Below, piece by piece: positions 35,030 to 45,329 of a stretch of DNA of 64,000 nucleotides. The position numbers and the translations under genes were made by a program. Below the pieces are notes generated by a model. That model was given only the letters and a program-made list of their open reading frames with translations, searched no databases and was not told the origin of the DNA. The stretch spans positions 32,154,590-32,218,589 of the forward strand of contig NC_084591.1 of assembly GCF_033807715.1 (NCBI RefSeq), read 5' to 3'. The DNA comes from Cololabis saira (taxonomy: Eukaryota > Chordata > Actinopteri > Beloniformes > Belonidae). Within the stretch, counting starts at the first letter, position 1; the number at the start of each line of letters is the position of its first letter.

Positions 35030-36680
35030 AAGTAAAACCTCCAATCAGAACCCAAGTCACGATTCCTACACATTTTTCAAGGTCAAATTCAAGCACTTTT
35101 CAAGCACTTTCAAAATCTTCAAGCACCTTATCGCTGGGGTAAAATATCTACAGGAATATATATATACACTCAATTATTTTTTCCCGCTTTTTATGACAAT
35201 TATGTACATTGTATCGTGCTGTAAACATCTAGTTATGTTTCATCCTACTGATTTTATTTTTCCTTGTAGTAACTAAACTACAGTCTGATCCCAATTTTGT
35301 GAAAAACACAGTTATAATTTCACGCACTTAAACTAAAATTCAAGCACTTTTCAGGCCTTGAAAACACAACATTGAAATTCAAGCACTTTCTTTCAAGGAT
35401 TTCAAGCCACCGTAGGAACCCTGCCAAGTAAAACCTCCAATCAGAACCTCAGGAAGAACCCCAGTCAAACTCCAATCAAAACTGCAGGAAGAACCCCAGT
35501 AAAAACTCCAATCAGAACCCCAGGAAGAACCCAAGTTCCTACACATTTTTCAAGGTCAAATTCAAGCACTTTTCAAGGGTCATTTTCAAAATCTTCAAGC
35601 CCCTTATCGCTGGGGTAAAATATCTTTACGCTTTTTATCCCTATTATGTACATTGTATCGTGCTGTAAACATCTAGTTATGTTTCATCTTACTGATTTTA
35701 TCTCTCCTTGTAGTAACTAAACTATAGTCCGATCCCAATTTTGTGAAAGACACAGAGTTATTATTTCAAGCACTCAAACTAAAATCCAAGCACTTTTCAG
35801 GCCTTGAAAACAACATTGAAATTCAAGCACCCGTAGGAACCCTGTCAAGTAAAACCTCCGATCAGAACCCCAGTACGAACCCTGATCAAACTCCAATCAA
35901 AACTGCAGTAAGAACCCCAGTAGGCAAGGCAGGTTTACAGGACTGTCTCAGAAAATTAGAATATTGTGATAAAGTCCTTTATTTTCTGTAATGCAAAAAT
36001 GTCATACATTCTGGATTCATTACAAATCAACTGAAATATTGCAAGCCTTTTATTTTTTTAATATTGCTGATCATGGCTTACAGCTTAAGAAAACTCAAAT
36101 ATCCTATCTCAAAAAATTAAAATATTCTGGGAATCTTAATCTTAAACTGTAAGCCCTAATCAGCAATATTAAAATAATAAAAGGCTTGCAATATTTCAGT
36201 TGATTTGTAATGAATCCAGAATGTATGACTTTTTTTTTTTTTTTTTTTATAAATTGCATTACAGAAAATAAAGAACTTTATCACAATATTTTAATTTTCT
36301 GAGACAGTCCTGTATTTGTATAGCAAAATTCAACACAAAGTGCTTTACATCGACATTAAAAGCGGCAAGACACAATTAAACAGTAAATAACAAATAAAAT
36401 GAGATAAAATTATGAGAAAAGTAGGTAAAATAATAAAAAGCACACGTTGCTGAAAACTAAGGCCAGTAGAGAACAGCAGGCACATCTCATTCGCGCTTTT
36501 CAGAGAGAATTTAATTTAAGAGTACACTTAAATACCAAATAAATGAAATAAAATGATAAGAAGTAAAGTAAAACCTCCAATCAGAACCCCAGTAAGAACC
36601 CCAGTCAAAACTGCAGGAAGAACCCCAGTAAAACCTACAATCAGAACCCCGATCAGAACCCCAGTAAGAACCAGAGAGCC
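35030..36680. repeat. Minisatellite of CCAATCAGAACCCCAGTAAG-like units, interrupted by MITEs
   Basis: AAGTAAAACCTCCAATCAGA and AGAACCCCAGTAA units recur at 35030-35060, 35425-35530, 35845-35920 and 36565-36675. Between them lie two copies of a MITE-like repeat (about 35073-35419 and 35531-35840; ends TTCCTACACATTTTTCAAGG and CCGTAGGAACCCTG) and the foldback element at 35938-36312. Confidence 0.65.
35938..36312. mobile_element. Foldback Tc1/mariner-type MITE, 375 bp, TSD TA
   Basis: CAGGACTGTCTCAGAAAATT at the left is mirrored by AATTTTCTGAGACAGTCCTG at the right, and the inverted match continues almost to the centre. TA flanks both ends (35936-35937 and 36313-36314). Confidence 0.85.
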
Positions 36681-36715
36681 TGCCCGGCTCACATGAACCA
36701 GCTACTGTCAACCCT

Positions 36716-36824
36716 GATTCATGGATCCGCGTTAAATCTACGGCGTAGGGTACGCGGCGACGCGCACCGTACGCCGTAGTCTTTGCGTCGTTGTAACGCG
36801 GAGCATAAATCAGGCTTCACACCG
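36716..36824. mobile_element. Short palindromic PIF/Harbinger-like MITE
   Basis: CTGATTCATGGATCCGCGTT and AACGCGGAGCATAAATCAGG are inverted ends around a central CTACGGCGTAGG-type palindrome. Same family as 49181-49290. Confidence 0.6.
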
Positions 36825-36859
36825 CTGTTGCAGCGTACACACATCCAGGCAGACCACTG

Positions 36860-37290
36860 CTCTCCCGGGAGCAAAGTTGCTCCGGCCAGGGCAGCAGGTC
36901 GGGCCGTTGCCCCGGCCCCGGCCCGGCGGGAGACCCGCCTCCCCCCGCCCCGGTCCGGGGCTCGCCACAGCGGCCGGTCCCGCTAGCGTCAGTCCGCTAG
37001 CGTTAGCCGGCTCCCCTCGGCCTCGGCCACCTACCGACTGACAGCAGCAGACGGCGGGTCTCGAGCACCATCCCGCCCTGGGCCTCCGCGACGCGAGAAA
37101 AGGCGACACCGACGGGGTTCCGGTGTTCCGGTGTTCCGGTGCGGGGCAAGCAGCGTTTTCAGACGGGTCCGTCGGGCGCGGGGACGACGCTCACCGGGAG
37201 ACTCTCCAAGATGGCGGCTCCGTCTCTGCGTCCCCTCCCCCACCGCAGCTGCAACGATAGGGGCTCGCGCTGCCTTCACGGACCCGCGGA
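36860..37290. promoter_or_regulatory. GC/CpG-rich promoter region of ppp6r3
   Basis: About 430 bases very rich in C, G and CpG, surrounded by AT-rich DNA, at the 5' end of ppp6r3. An AAGATGGCGGC element (37208-37218, YY1-like; GCCGCCATCTT in gene orientation) lies just upstream of the proposed first donor, a common position for YY1 sites in housekeeping 5'UTRs. No TATA box was recognised. Confidence 0.55.
37195..37275 (-). other. ppp6r3: ppp6r3 non-coding first exon (5'UTR, 5' end approximate)
   Basis: A good donor (CCCG then GTGAGC) ends a GC-rich sequence at 37195 on the minus strand, and the first coding exon begins with an acceptor only seven bases before ATG, so an upstream non-coding exon is required. 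Both that need and the GC-rich setting point here. The transcription start is not visible; the right limit is a guess. Confidence 0.55.
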
Positions 37291-37341
37291 ATTTATACTT
37301 CACCTACCTGTCAAATTTGGGATTTAAAAATAAGGGTCCCA

Positions 37342-38228
37342 TAAGTGTAATGCTGAGTGCATATAAACCTAACAGTAAATGCACCGAAGTGATCTCCAGG
37401 TTTTATGAGAGTCTTATGGAATGCAAATGCAATTCAACATTATATGTGAAATCGAAATGGGAAGAAGAACTGAATGTGGACATTTCATCACGTGTATATT
37501 CCAACATACCTCCACAAACTCACACCAATGGAGGGTGTTCAATTGGCAAAATTTAATTCGGTATTTTATAACGACTAAGATCCAAAGTAAAAAATCATCA
37601 ACATCTCATCCTTGCTGGAGAAAATGTTGTTCTTTAAATGCACATCATGCACATATTTTTTGGAATTGTGAAAAAGTGAAATCTTTCTGGAAAGATGTAC
37701 ATTCAGTTTTGACAAAAGTACTTGGATATGAGATTCCTGACATGTACTGTCTTATACTTGTGTCACATTACAACTGTAGTGCAGGCAGAGGATCGCTGGT
37801 TGGTTAAGACGCTCCTTACAGCTGCTAGGAAAACCATTACTAGAAGCTGGTATAAACCCGAATTGCCTACTCTAAAACAGTGGCTGGATATTCTGAAAGA
37901 AATATGGACGATGGAAAGACTCATATGCTGGGTTTGAGGGAAGGGCTATTTGAGAAGAGATGGCAAAAGTGGACATTTTATCTAGAGAAACCATAGGGAT
38001 GCTGCCCTTTTTTTTCTTTCTTTTTTTGGATAGATTATTAATGTGCTTACCCACAAGTTTATGTTCATGTTTCTCTACTTTTTATTTTTGTTTTTTGCAT
38101 TTGTTTTTGCTTCTTTATTTCAGATTGCTTATTCTTTTGCACAGTGAATATACAGATGGTCTTTGTAATCTGGTAAAAATGTGCAGTTGTAATAACCTGA
38201 AAAACAAATAAAGACAAAGTGACAAAAA
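37342..38228 (+). mobile_element. 5'-truncated L1-like LINE with 16-bp TSD
   Basis: Bounded by direct copies of AAAAATAAGGGTCCCA (37326-37341 and 38229-38244). Plus-strand frames show the L1-type C-terminal zinc-knuckle region CWRKCCSLNAHHAHIFWNC followed by KSFWKDV, then a T-rich 3'UTR, an AATAAA (38207-38212) and a poly-A tail. Only the last ~0.9 kb of the element is present; the RT core is missing. It lies just upstream of the ppp6r3 promoter. Confidence 0.88.
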
Positions 38229-38244
38229 AAAAATAAGGGTCCCA

Positions 38245-39730
38245 ACCATCCCAACCGAGGTCCAGTTTAAGACGGATTTACAACAAATCTAGATAACTAC
38301 CTGTCAACCACTTACAAACTACAAGTATGTGATCATAATCTGCTAGCTCTACCTTTGTTGACACTGAAATGTTGTGGACTTACTATGTATGTAATTCCTA
38401 TAATAGAGCCTAAATGAAAACACAAAAGGTAATTAAAGCACACTTATTTATTTTAAATACTTAAAGTTTATATATCCACATTGATTGTCTTCAAGTGAAA
38501 CATTTACATTTTCTTTTAAGTTGTCATTTTCACTCATGTGGCTCTCTGGCATTCACTGACTGATGACACAGACGCATGTTTCTGTATCTCCTCTTTAGGA
38601 AAGTACATTTGGTTTCCCATTTTTAGAGATATTTACACCAAGTCTTCTTCTTTTTTGTCAAAAACATCTTCTCTCTCCTTACATCCATCCATCTCTGATT
38701 TGTTGTTCCGAGTTTGTTCCTGTTGTCTCCACTAACCTCGCGAGAACTGCCACAAAAAATAGTCATAAAATGCCAATGGAAAATGGCATTGAGCTGTTGA
38801 GTTGATAAGTTATTTTTTTCTGTTTTACTACAACTGTAGCCTACAGTCATGGCCTTTGAGGAACAAATATGTTTACAAGTTTTCTACAGACTTTCTGTTT
38901 GCACTTTTGTTATTGCACTAAAAATGTGCACTATTACAGAATGGATGTTCTGCTTGCTTTCTATTATTTTACATTAAGAGTTATGTTGGATCTCTGGCCT
39001 GTTGCTGGAACGCATTAACACATAAATAAAGTATTTTCAAGCTTCGTCTTCCAACTGCCGTGGCTCCGTGAACGCACCACCAAGCCACCGCCGCCCAACC
39101 ATTGGTTGTAATCTGAGCGGTCAAACAGATCCTGGGTTCTGATAGGCTACGTACTCTGTGACGTCATGACGTCGCTCCGCCGTCGCCAGAGCGTCCTGTG
39201 AACCGGAAGCTGAGAGTTTTTTTCTTTCTGTTTGTCAGATTTATATAAACATCCACTTCATGTGGAGACACCCGAAAACACAAGATCCACGCTTGTGAGG
39301 ACGAGTACAGTCTGTGCTGGACATACCCGTCTTGTAAATGTTTACAGATGGAGGGAAGAGAAAAGTATCAACTATGTTGTAGAGTCTTTAAATAAACAGA
39401 CGTTTACACATAAACAAAAACTGCCTGTTGTTTATAAAAACTCACCTTACATATCTGCAGTTGGTTTGACGGTTCCTGGGTAAAAACGAGGTTTGGTCCC
39501 CTGAAAAGATAAATCTCTCGTCTGTGATTCAACACAAATATTATTTTATTTATATATTTTAGTGCAAACTGAATGATAAAGATGAAAATGTGTTCAAAAC
39601 TGCTCACGGATATACAATTCCTTTTAGAACTATAAACATACCACCGACACCAATGCAAATAAACTTCTGGAGTACAAATACATACATTAACAAATACACA
39701 AAACAAATATGTGTTTTACTGCTTCGTCCT
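38245..39730. other. Intergenic, unassigned
   Basis: AT-rich with a poly-A-signal-like end (CATAAATAAAGTATTTTCAA near 39015-39034) that may close an unknown retroelement or processed sequence. No conserved reading frame. Confidence 0.4.
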
Positions 39731-39734
39731 AATC

Positions 39735-39957
39735 CAGTGGTCTTCAACCCTGGTCCTCGAGCCCCCCCCTGTCCTGCATGTTTTAGATGCTACCCTGCTT
39801 CAGCACACCGTGATACAAGTACCTGTGTCACCAACAGAGTTGTGCAGACCTTGGTGACAAGCTAATGAGGACCATTAATTAGAATCAGGTGTGTTGGTGC
39901 AGGGAAACATCTAAAACATGCAGGACAGGGGGTCCTGAGGACCAGGGTTAAATCAGA
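39735..39957. mobile_element. hAT-type MITE of the CAGTGGTCTTCAACCCTGGT family
   Basis: Left end CAGTGGTCTTCAACCCTGGT; right end CTGAGGACCAGGGTTAAA, decayed. Mirrored internal blocks ATGTTTTAGATG and CATCTAAAACATGCAGG. Related copies at 29975-30125 and 60544-60767. Confidence 0.65.
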
Positions 39958-40310
39958 ATCAGAATCAGAATCAAAAAGGGGGCTTATTGCCAAGTTTGTT
40001 AACACACACAAGGAATTTGTTGTGGTGATTGGTGCAATACAGTAAAAATAAAAATAAAAATAAAAAATAAAAATATAAAAGCAAACAAATATATGGAGAT
40101 AAACTAAGAGATAGAATAAAGTAAAATAAAATGTATAACAGAAATGAACAGAAATGTACAATATGAGGATTAAAAAGTGTCGGATATGAATCTTTACAAA
40201 AAGTGACGTAGGATGACAGATGACAGATAAAATGTATAAACAGAAATGAACAGTATAGGCAGAAATGTACAATATGGGGTTTTTAAAGTGTCGGATGTGA
40301 GCCTGTACAA
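39958..40310 (-). repeat. LINE 3' tail, minus orientation
   Basis: Begins (in plus orientation) with repeated CAGAATCAGAAT, the tail of a fish LINE read backwards, then CACACACAAGGAATTTGTTG and A-rich sequence. Duplicated TGACAGATAAAATGTATAA-type blocks follow. Confidence 0.45.
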
Positions 40311-40570
40311 ATGTTACGGGGTTGGAATATTTACGTTAGTGTAACGATTTAACAAAAAGAGACAAAGTAACACGCACCAAATCACCGTGGCCGCCATCCT
40401 GTCTACGGCGCCGGGAGTCCAAAAAAAAGACCCCTGTCCTAATCAGTCGCCCACAAAGGGAACCCTCTGGTGTGACAGTTTGAAGCCCTCAAGATAGTGT
40501 GGTTCCTCCACTGACCACAAGGGTCTGGATCCAGACCTGCAGTTCCTCCACTGACCACTAGGGTCTGGAT

Positions 40571-40747
40571 CTATTGATAGTTTCCATAGTTAGACTTCAG
40601 CTTGGAGTTGTAGCCAGTACTTGAACCGCTACTGTTGTTTGGACCTCCACAGGGTCCGCCCCAACAGAGCTGCTTGTTGCCCCCGTGCTGCGACCAGTTA
40701 CCGAGCGGGTCCCAGAGCAGCTTGGTCACAGCTCCAGCAGCAATCAT
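40571..40747 (-). other. Unassigned 58-codon open frame
   Basis: Reads from MIAAGAVTKLLWDPLGNWSQ to a Gly/Asn/Ser-rich end YGNYQ and a stop. Composition resembles low-complexity tails of RNA-binding proteins, but no family was recognised and no neighbouring exon was found. Could be a chance frame or a processed fragment. Confidence 0.2.
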
Positions 40748-40925
40748 TTAGGGCTCGTTCTGAAGGTGACTTTAAGATAAGATAAGAAGATACACTTTAT
40801 TGTCCCACGTGTGGGAAATTCAGGTTGGGCTTTAACCCATGCTGCACCCATAGAAACACAGACAACAAGAATCAACAACAACAAAGGACAGGGACTTCTC
40901 AAGGACAAGAACATACACCATACAG

Positions 40926-41619
40926 CAGTGGTCCCCAACCCCCGGGCCACGGCCCGGTACCGGGCCGTGGGTCATTTGGTACCGGGCCGCACAGAAAGAA
41001 AAAATAATTTCTGTAGCATCACCGACTGATGATGGTTGACTCTCAAACTTATGGTTCACAATGTTTTTATTCCTTGGATGTAAATACACTGAAAACACAC
41101 CGTAAGAGCTATAAAGGAATAAAATAAAATAGAGTTAGTCTTTTTAAATTCATATAAGTTTCATTTAACTTAAATACAGACCGACACAGCTGCTCGCTCG
41201 GCTACCGTTAACCGCAATACATGAGTAACCATGGCAACCAAACTCAAGATGGACATAAATACGGCATAACATTTGCAAAGAAAACAAATCCTTATCATCC
41301 AGGTGCTTTTTGTGTGAGTAAGGCTCCACTTTAGCATTCCTGACACTAGTTTAGTCTTGCAGACACACTTTCTACTGCGGTTAAACTTTTACCATTAAAG
41401 TCCGAAGCGCCGGATGTTTACGAGGTCTCGTTGAGACGCCTTCAAAATAAAAGCACTAAATATCGGTCTCCTTAATATATAACAAATAAAATAAAAGCCT
41501 TGCTTTAAATAACATTAATGAGACATAAAAACATATTTATAGAAATACTCATATCAAAAGGTAATTTACAATTTCCATTATTTTATTTAATTTTTTCGAA
41601 AATTATGTTTTATTATTAT

Positions 41620-41692
<73 letters not shown>

Positions 41693-41828
41693 AGAGAAAA
41701 TACCACAGTTTTTAATGCCGATCTTGTCATTTTATTTAGTTTTTATCAACTACACCTTTAGATTGGGCCATGAAAATATTGTCAGACATTAAACCGGTCC
41801 GCGGTGCAGAAAAGGTTGGGGACCACTG
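40926..41828. mobile_element. hAT (Charlie-like) element, 903 bp, TSD CCATACAG
   Basis: Ends CAGTGGTCCCCAACC and GGTTGGGGACCACTG are perfect inverted repeats, flanked by CCATACAG at 40918-40925 and 41829-41836. Contains an (ATT)n microsatellite. No transposase frame. Confidence 0.92.
41611..41691. repeat. (ATT)n microsatellite
   Basis: About 80 bases of almost perfect ATT repeats inside the hAT element. Confidence 0.95.
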
Positions 41829-42026
41829 CCATACAGTACAATAATACAGTGTTTATTTTTTATGTATTTATTTTTATCCTTATTTTCTTACACTGGTCAG
41901 TAGCTTGTGTTGTTACAATGTTTTTATTGTCTTGTTTTGTTTGTTTTTGTTTGTTGTTTTTTTTTGTTTTTTTCCTTTTGTCCTATATGCAGTATGTGTC
42001 CCTATGTATACATGTATGTAGGTACT

Positions 42027-42027
<1 letters not shown>

Positions 42028-42110
<83 letters not shown>

Positions 42111-42150
42111 TGTGTGTGTGTACGTGTGTGTGTGTACGTGTGTGTGTGTA
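42028..42150. repeat. (TG)n microsatellite with ACG interruptions
   Basis: About 80 bases of pure TG, then three TACGTGTGTG units. The Cys/Val and Thr/His open frames over it are artefacts. Confidence 0.97.
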
Positions 42151-43139
42151 ATTATTGTGTATAGGCAATATAATGTTTGCATAATGTTATGTTGCACACA
42201 TTGCATATATTAGCTAGTCATATTTAAGGAGAGGGGGTGAGAGTTTATAAGTTTTACTTCTTCTCACTCCCTTTCGAATATGTACTCACTGTGTATTTAC
42301 TAACTGTATGTTATGTCTCATGTTAAGACGATTGTCTTCTTTCTTTTTTTAATATGATTCATATTCGAAATAAACACTGCTACTACTACTACTACTACCA
42401 TATTTACATAGACATAGACCACAGAGTGTGTGTACTAGATGATACCGTTTCAATAACACAGTTCAAAGATAAACCTCCTGAATGTTTCATTTGCTGCTAT
42501 TAAGTAGCCTTATTGAGGATGGGATAAAAGAGTTTTTAAATCTATTTAGCCTCCAGCGTGGGGCCCTAAACCTCCTCCCTGATGGCCGTAACTGGAACTC
42601 ACTGTGTAACACGTGGGAAGGATCGCAGCCTTAGAGCAGCCTGCTCATAGGTGGACTGCAGGTGTGGGTGTTCCTGTACACCTGTTATCTTCCATGCCGT
42701 CTGCATGAAACGAACCAACTTGGACCTTAATTGTACAGACAAATTACCGTACCAAGCGACGAAGCAATATCTGATAAGACTCTCACAAACAGCATGGTAA
42801 AAAATCTACATACATTTTTGTTCTACACCATGAACTCTCAATCGCCGCAAGAAGTGCAGGCGCTGTTGGAGTCTGCTACAGAGCGTGTCAACATGCATAC
42901 TCCAAGTAAGCGAGCTATCAATAAAAACACCCAGATATTTAAACGAGGCAACCTGTGAGATGGCTTCATTGTGTATGACCACGAGCCTGTGGTCACCCTC
43001 TCCTCTGAGGTCAAAAACCATCTCCTCTGTCTTCTTAACGTTCAAAAACAAGTGATTCTCATCACACCATGAGACAAAAAACTCTATTTCTGAATGATAC
43101 TCCAAAATATCACTGTCCTTCTTCATTAGGCCTAATATT

Positions 43140-44050
43140 TACTCACTCTCTCACTCATCTTCTTCCGCTTATCCGTTCCCGGGTCGCGGGGGCAGCAGCC
43201 TCAGCAGAGACGCCCAGACTTCCTTCACCCCAGACACTTCCTCCAGCTCTTCCGAGGGGAGTCCGAGGCGTTCCCAGGCCAGCCGAGAGACATAGTCTCT
43301 CCAAGGTGTCCTGGGTCTTCCCCCGGGTCTCCTCCCGGTGGGACATGCCTGGAACACCTCCCTAGGGAGGAGGGACATGCCTGGAACACCTCCCTAGGGA
43401 GGCGTCCAGGAAGATCCGGTACAGATGCCCAAGCCACCTTAGCTGACTCCTCTCAATGTGAAGGAGTAGCGGCTCGACTCCGAGCTCCTCCCGGGTGACC
43501 GAACTCCTCACCCTATCTCTAAGGGAGCGTCCAGCCACCCTGCGGAGGAAACTCATCTCGGCTGCTTGTATCCGATCTCGTCCTTTCGGTCACTACCCAA
43601 AGTTCATGACCATAGGTGAGGGTAGGGGCGTAGATTGACCGGTAAATCGAGAGCTTTGCCTTTCGACTCAGCTCCCTCTTCACCACGACGGTCCGGTACA
43701 TCGACCGCATAACTGCTGACGCTGCACCGATCCGTCTGTCAATCTCACGCTCCATCGTTCCCTCACTCGTGAACAAGATCCCGAGATACTTGAACTCCTC
43801 CACCTGAGGCAGGACTTCTCCACCCACCCGGAGAAGGCACGCCACCCTTTCCCGATGGAGAACCATGGCCTCGGTCTTGGAGGTGCTGATTCTCATCCCT
43901 GCCGCGTCGCACTCGGCCTCAAACTGCCCCAGCACATGCTGAAAGTCCCGGTCCGATGAAGCCAACAGGACAACGTCATCTGCAAAAAGCAGAGATGAAA
44001 TCCTGTGGTTCCCAAACCGGAACCCCTCCGGCCCCTGTCGTGGAACACTG
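43140..44050 (-). mobile_element. RTE-like LINE, 3' half with partial RT
   Basis: Minus-strand reading contains LLFADDVVLLASSDRDFQHV with the catalytic FADD (43975-43986), then STSKTEAMVLHRER, VEEFKYLGILFTSEG and LSIYRSIYAPTLTYGHELWV, RT domains C to E and beyond, with a frameshift before the C-terminal SLRRVAGRSLRDRVRSS-type region. The 3' end is GGATAAGCGGAAGAAGATGA. The N-terminal endonuclease and RT fingers are missing. Confidence 0.75.
43340..43410. repeat. Short tandem duplication in the RTE-like LINE
   Basis: GACATGCCTGGAACACCTCC followed by CTAGGGAGG occurs twice in a row (starting 43342 and 43374), shifting the frame in the C-terminal region. Confidence 0.75.
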
Positions 44051-45290
44051 GACCAGCCTAAGATTTATATACGGTTAAAAGGACAGAATCAGCCAGAATG
44101 GACTTAAGGTGACACCAGTTAGCAGCGTAGTTAAGCATGAGCTAAAACAACCTGAAACATCTGAGCACTGACTGAGATTAGGTGGCCGTGTTCCAACCAG
44201 CACTCGTGTTGTCGGCTGACGGGTCCAGGATGTTCAGCAGGATCCTGTAACATCAGGCCACTTCAAGGGTAGTTCAGTGGCAGAGCACAGAATTAGGGAT
44301 TTTGTAGTTCTTGGGGGCTCCCCTCACCTCCTGGAAGGGGATAATGTTCCCCCATCTCCGTGTGGATGAGTGATAACAATTAAGGTCGTAAAACCGGACG
44401 TTGACACCGTGGAGTTTTGAGTCAGGGCAAGATGAATACGCTTTTATTCCCTCCAATCACGTGCTTGGTTTGAAAGTGTATTCAGCAGCAGCTTGAGGAC
44501 GCAGCCTTCTGTCTTCTGTCGAGCACGTTCTCTCACTGATCTTGGTCTGATGTTCACTCAATAATGGCTTGTTTGTGGCGTGTTGACCAGACACCGCTGC
44601 CAGTTAGCGCGTGGTTAACCACTGGGGGCTGTGGTTTAACAGTGAACTACTTCAAGCAGAATCTTTCCAGTTTTCCCAGCATGTGAGCTCCCAGTTGGAG
44701 AGGGGACAGGATCAGCTGACCCTGCCTGGAAACAACAAGTACGCCACGATGTGCCCATGAAGCTGCAGAGTCTGTGCAGCCTCAATCAGCTAAACAGGAG
44801 TTCTCAGTCTGGTGGATGTTTGACTTCAGGTTACCGTGGAAACCACTGACTCCAGTCAGAGGTCTTCAGCCGACACCCAGAAGTGATGATTGTGGAAAGG
44901 CCAGACTGAATTCACAGCTGATCAGCTGGTCTGTTTATGATCGATTACACACTTTTATAGCTTCAAGTAATACTTTTACAAACAAGCATAAGTTTAGGGA
45001 AGCCGTGACGGAGAGACCAGCGACTGCTGCAGGACTCCCAGCACGAGACTGCACCTGTACTGGAGGTGGGGCCCTTAGGTGCACCTTGTTCATTACAGTT
45101 CTTCATGGTGAAGCTCATGAATGATCTTCTCATGACGCCACAGATGAAATCAGCATCGATGGACACTCAAGTCATCCTGGACCTCAGGGAAACCCTCTGG
45201 CTGCAGAAGTTCCCACCCGTTCCAGCTCCAGAGATCAGAGACAAGTCTTTTTGGACCTGAGGAAATAAACAACAGTCACAATTCGTTTCA
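44051..45290. other. Intergenic, unassigned
   Basis: Contains open plus-strand frames (44774-45124 and 45066-45260) without a recognised family. The second reads FFMVKLMNDLLMTPQMKS and has an AG acceptor-like CATTACAG just before it. It may be an exon of an unknown gene or a relic; neither can be supported. Confidence 0.3.
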
Positions 45291-45329
45291 CTTTGTCATT
45301 TTCAAAATGTGCCCCTAAAAACAATAAAC

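Larger units (their letters stand above)
40770..43135 (-). mobile_element. Rex1/L2-like LINE fragment, interrupted by a hAT element
   Basis: On the minus strand an RT C-terminal piece (43126-42806) reads FLNVKKTEEMVFDLRG then SFKYLGVFIDSSLTWSMHV and LHFLRRLRVHGV. The 3' part runs left to a GATAAGATAAGA-type tail near 40772 with CACTTTATTGTCCCACGTG beside it. The stretch 40926-41828 is a later insertion. No catalytic RT motif is kept. Confidence 0.65.

Noticed and set aside
36783..37303. Several Arg/Pro/Ala-rich open frames
   Set aside because: Composition artefact of the CpG-rich promoter; they do not continue through plausible exons.
41804..42213. Long Cys/Val and Thr/His open frames on both strands
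   Set aside because: They are translations of the (TG)n microsatellite, with no other coding support.
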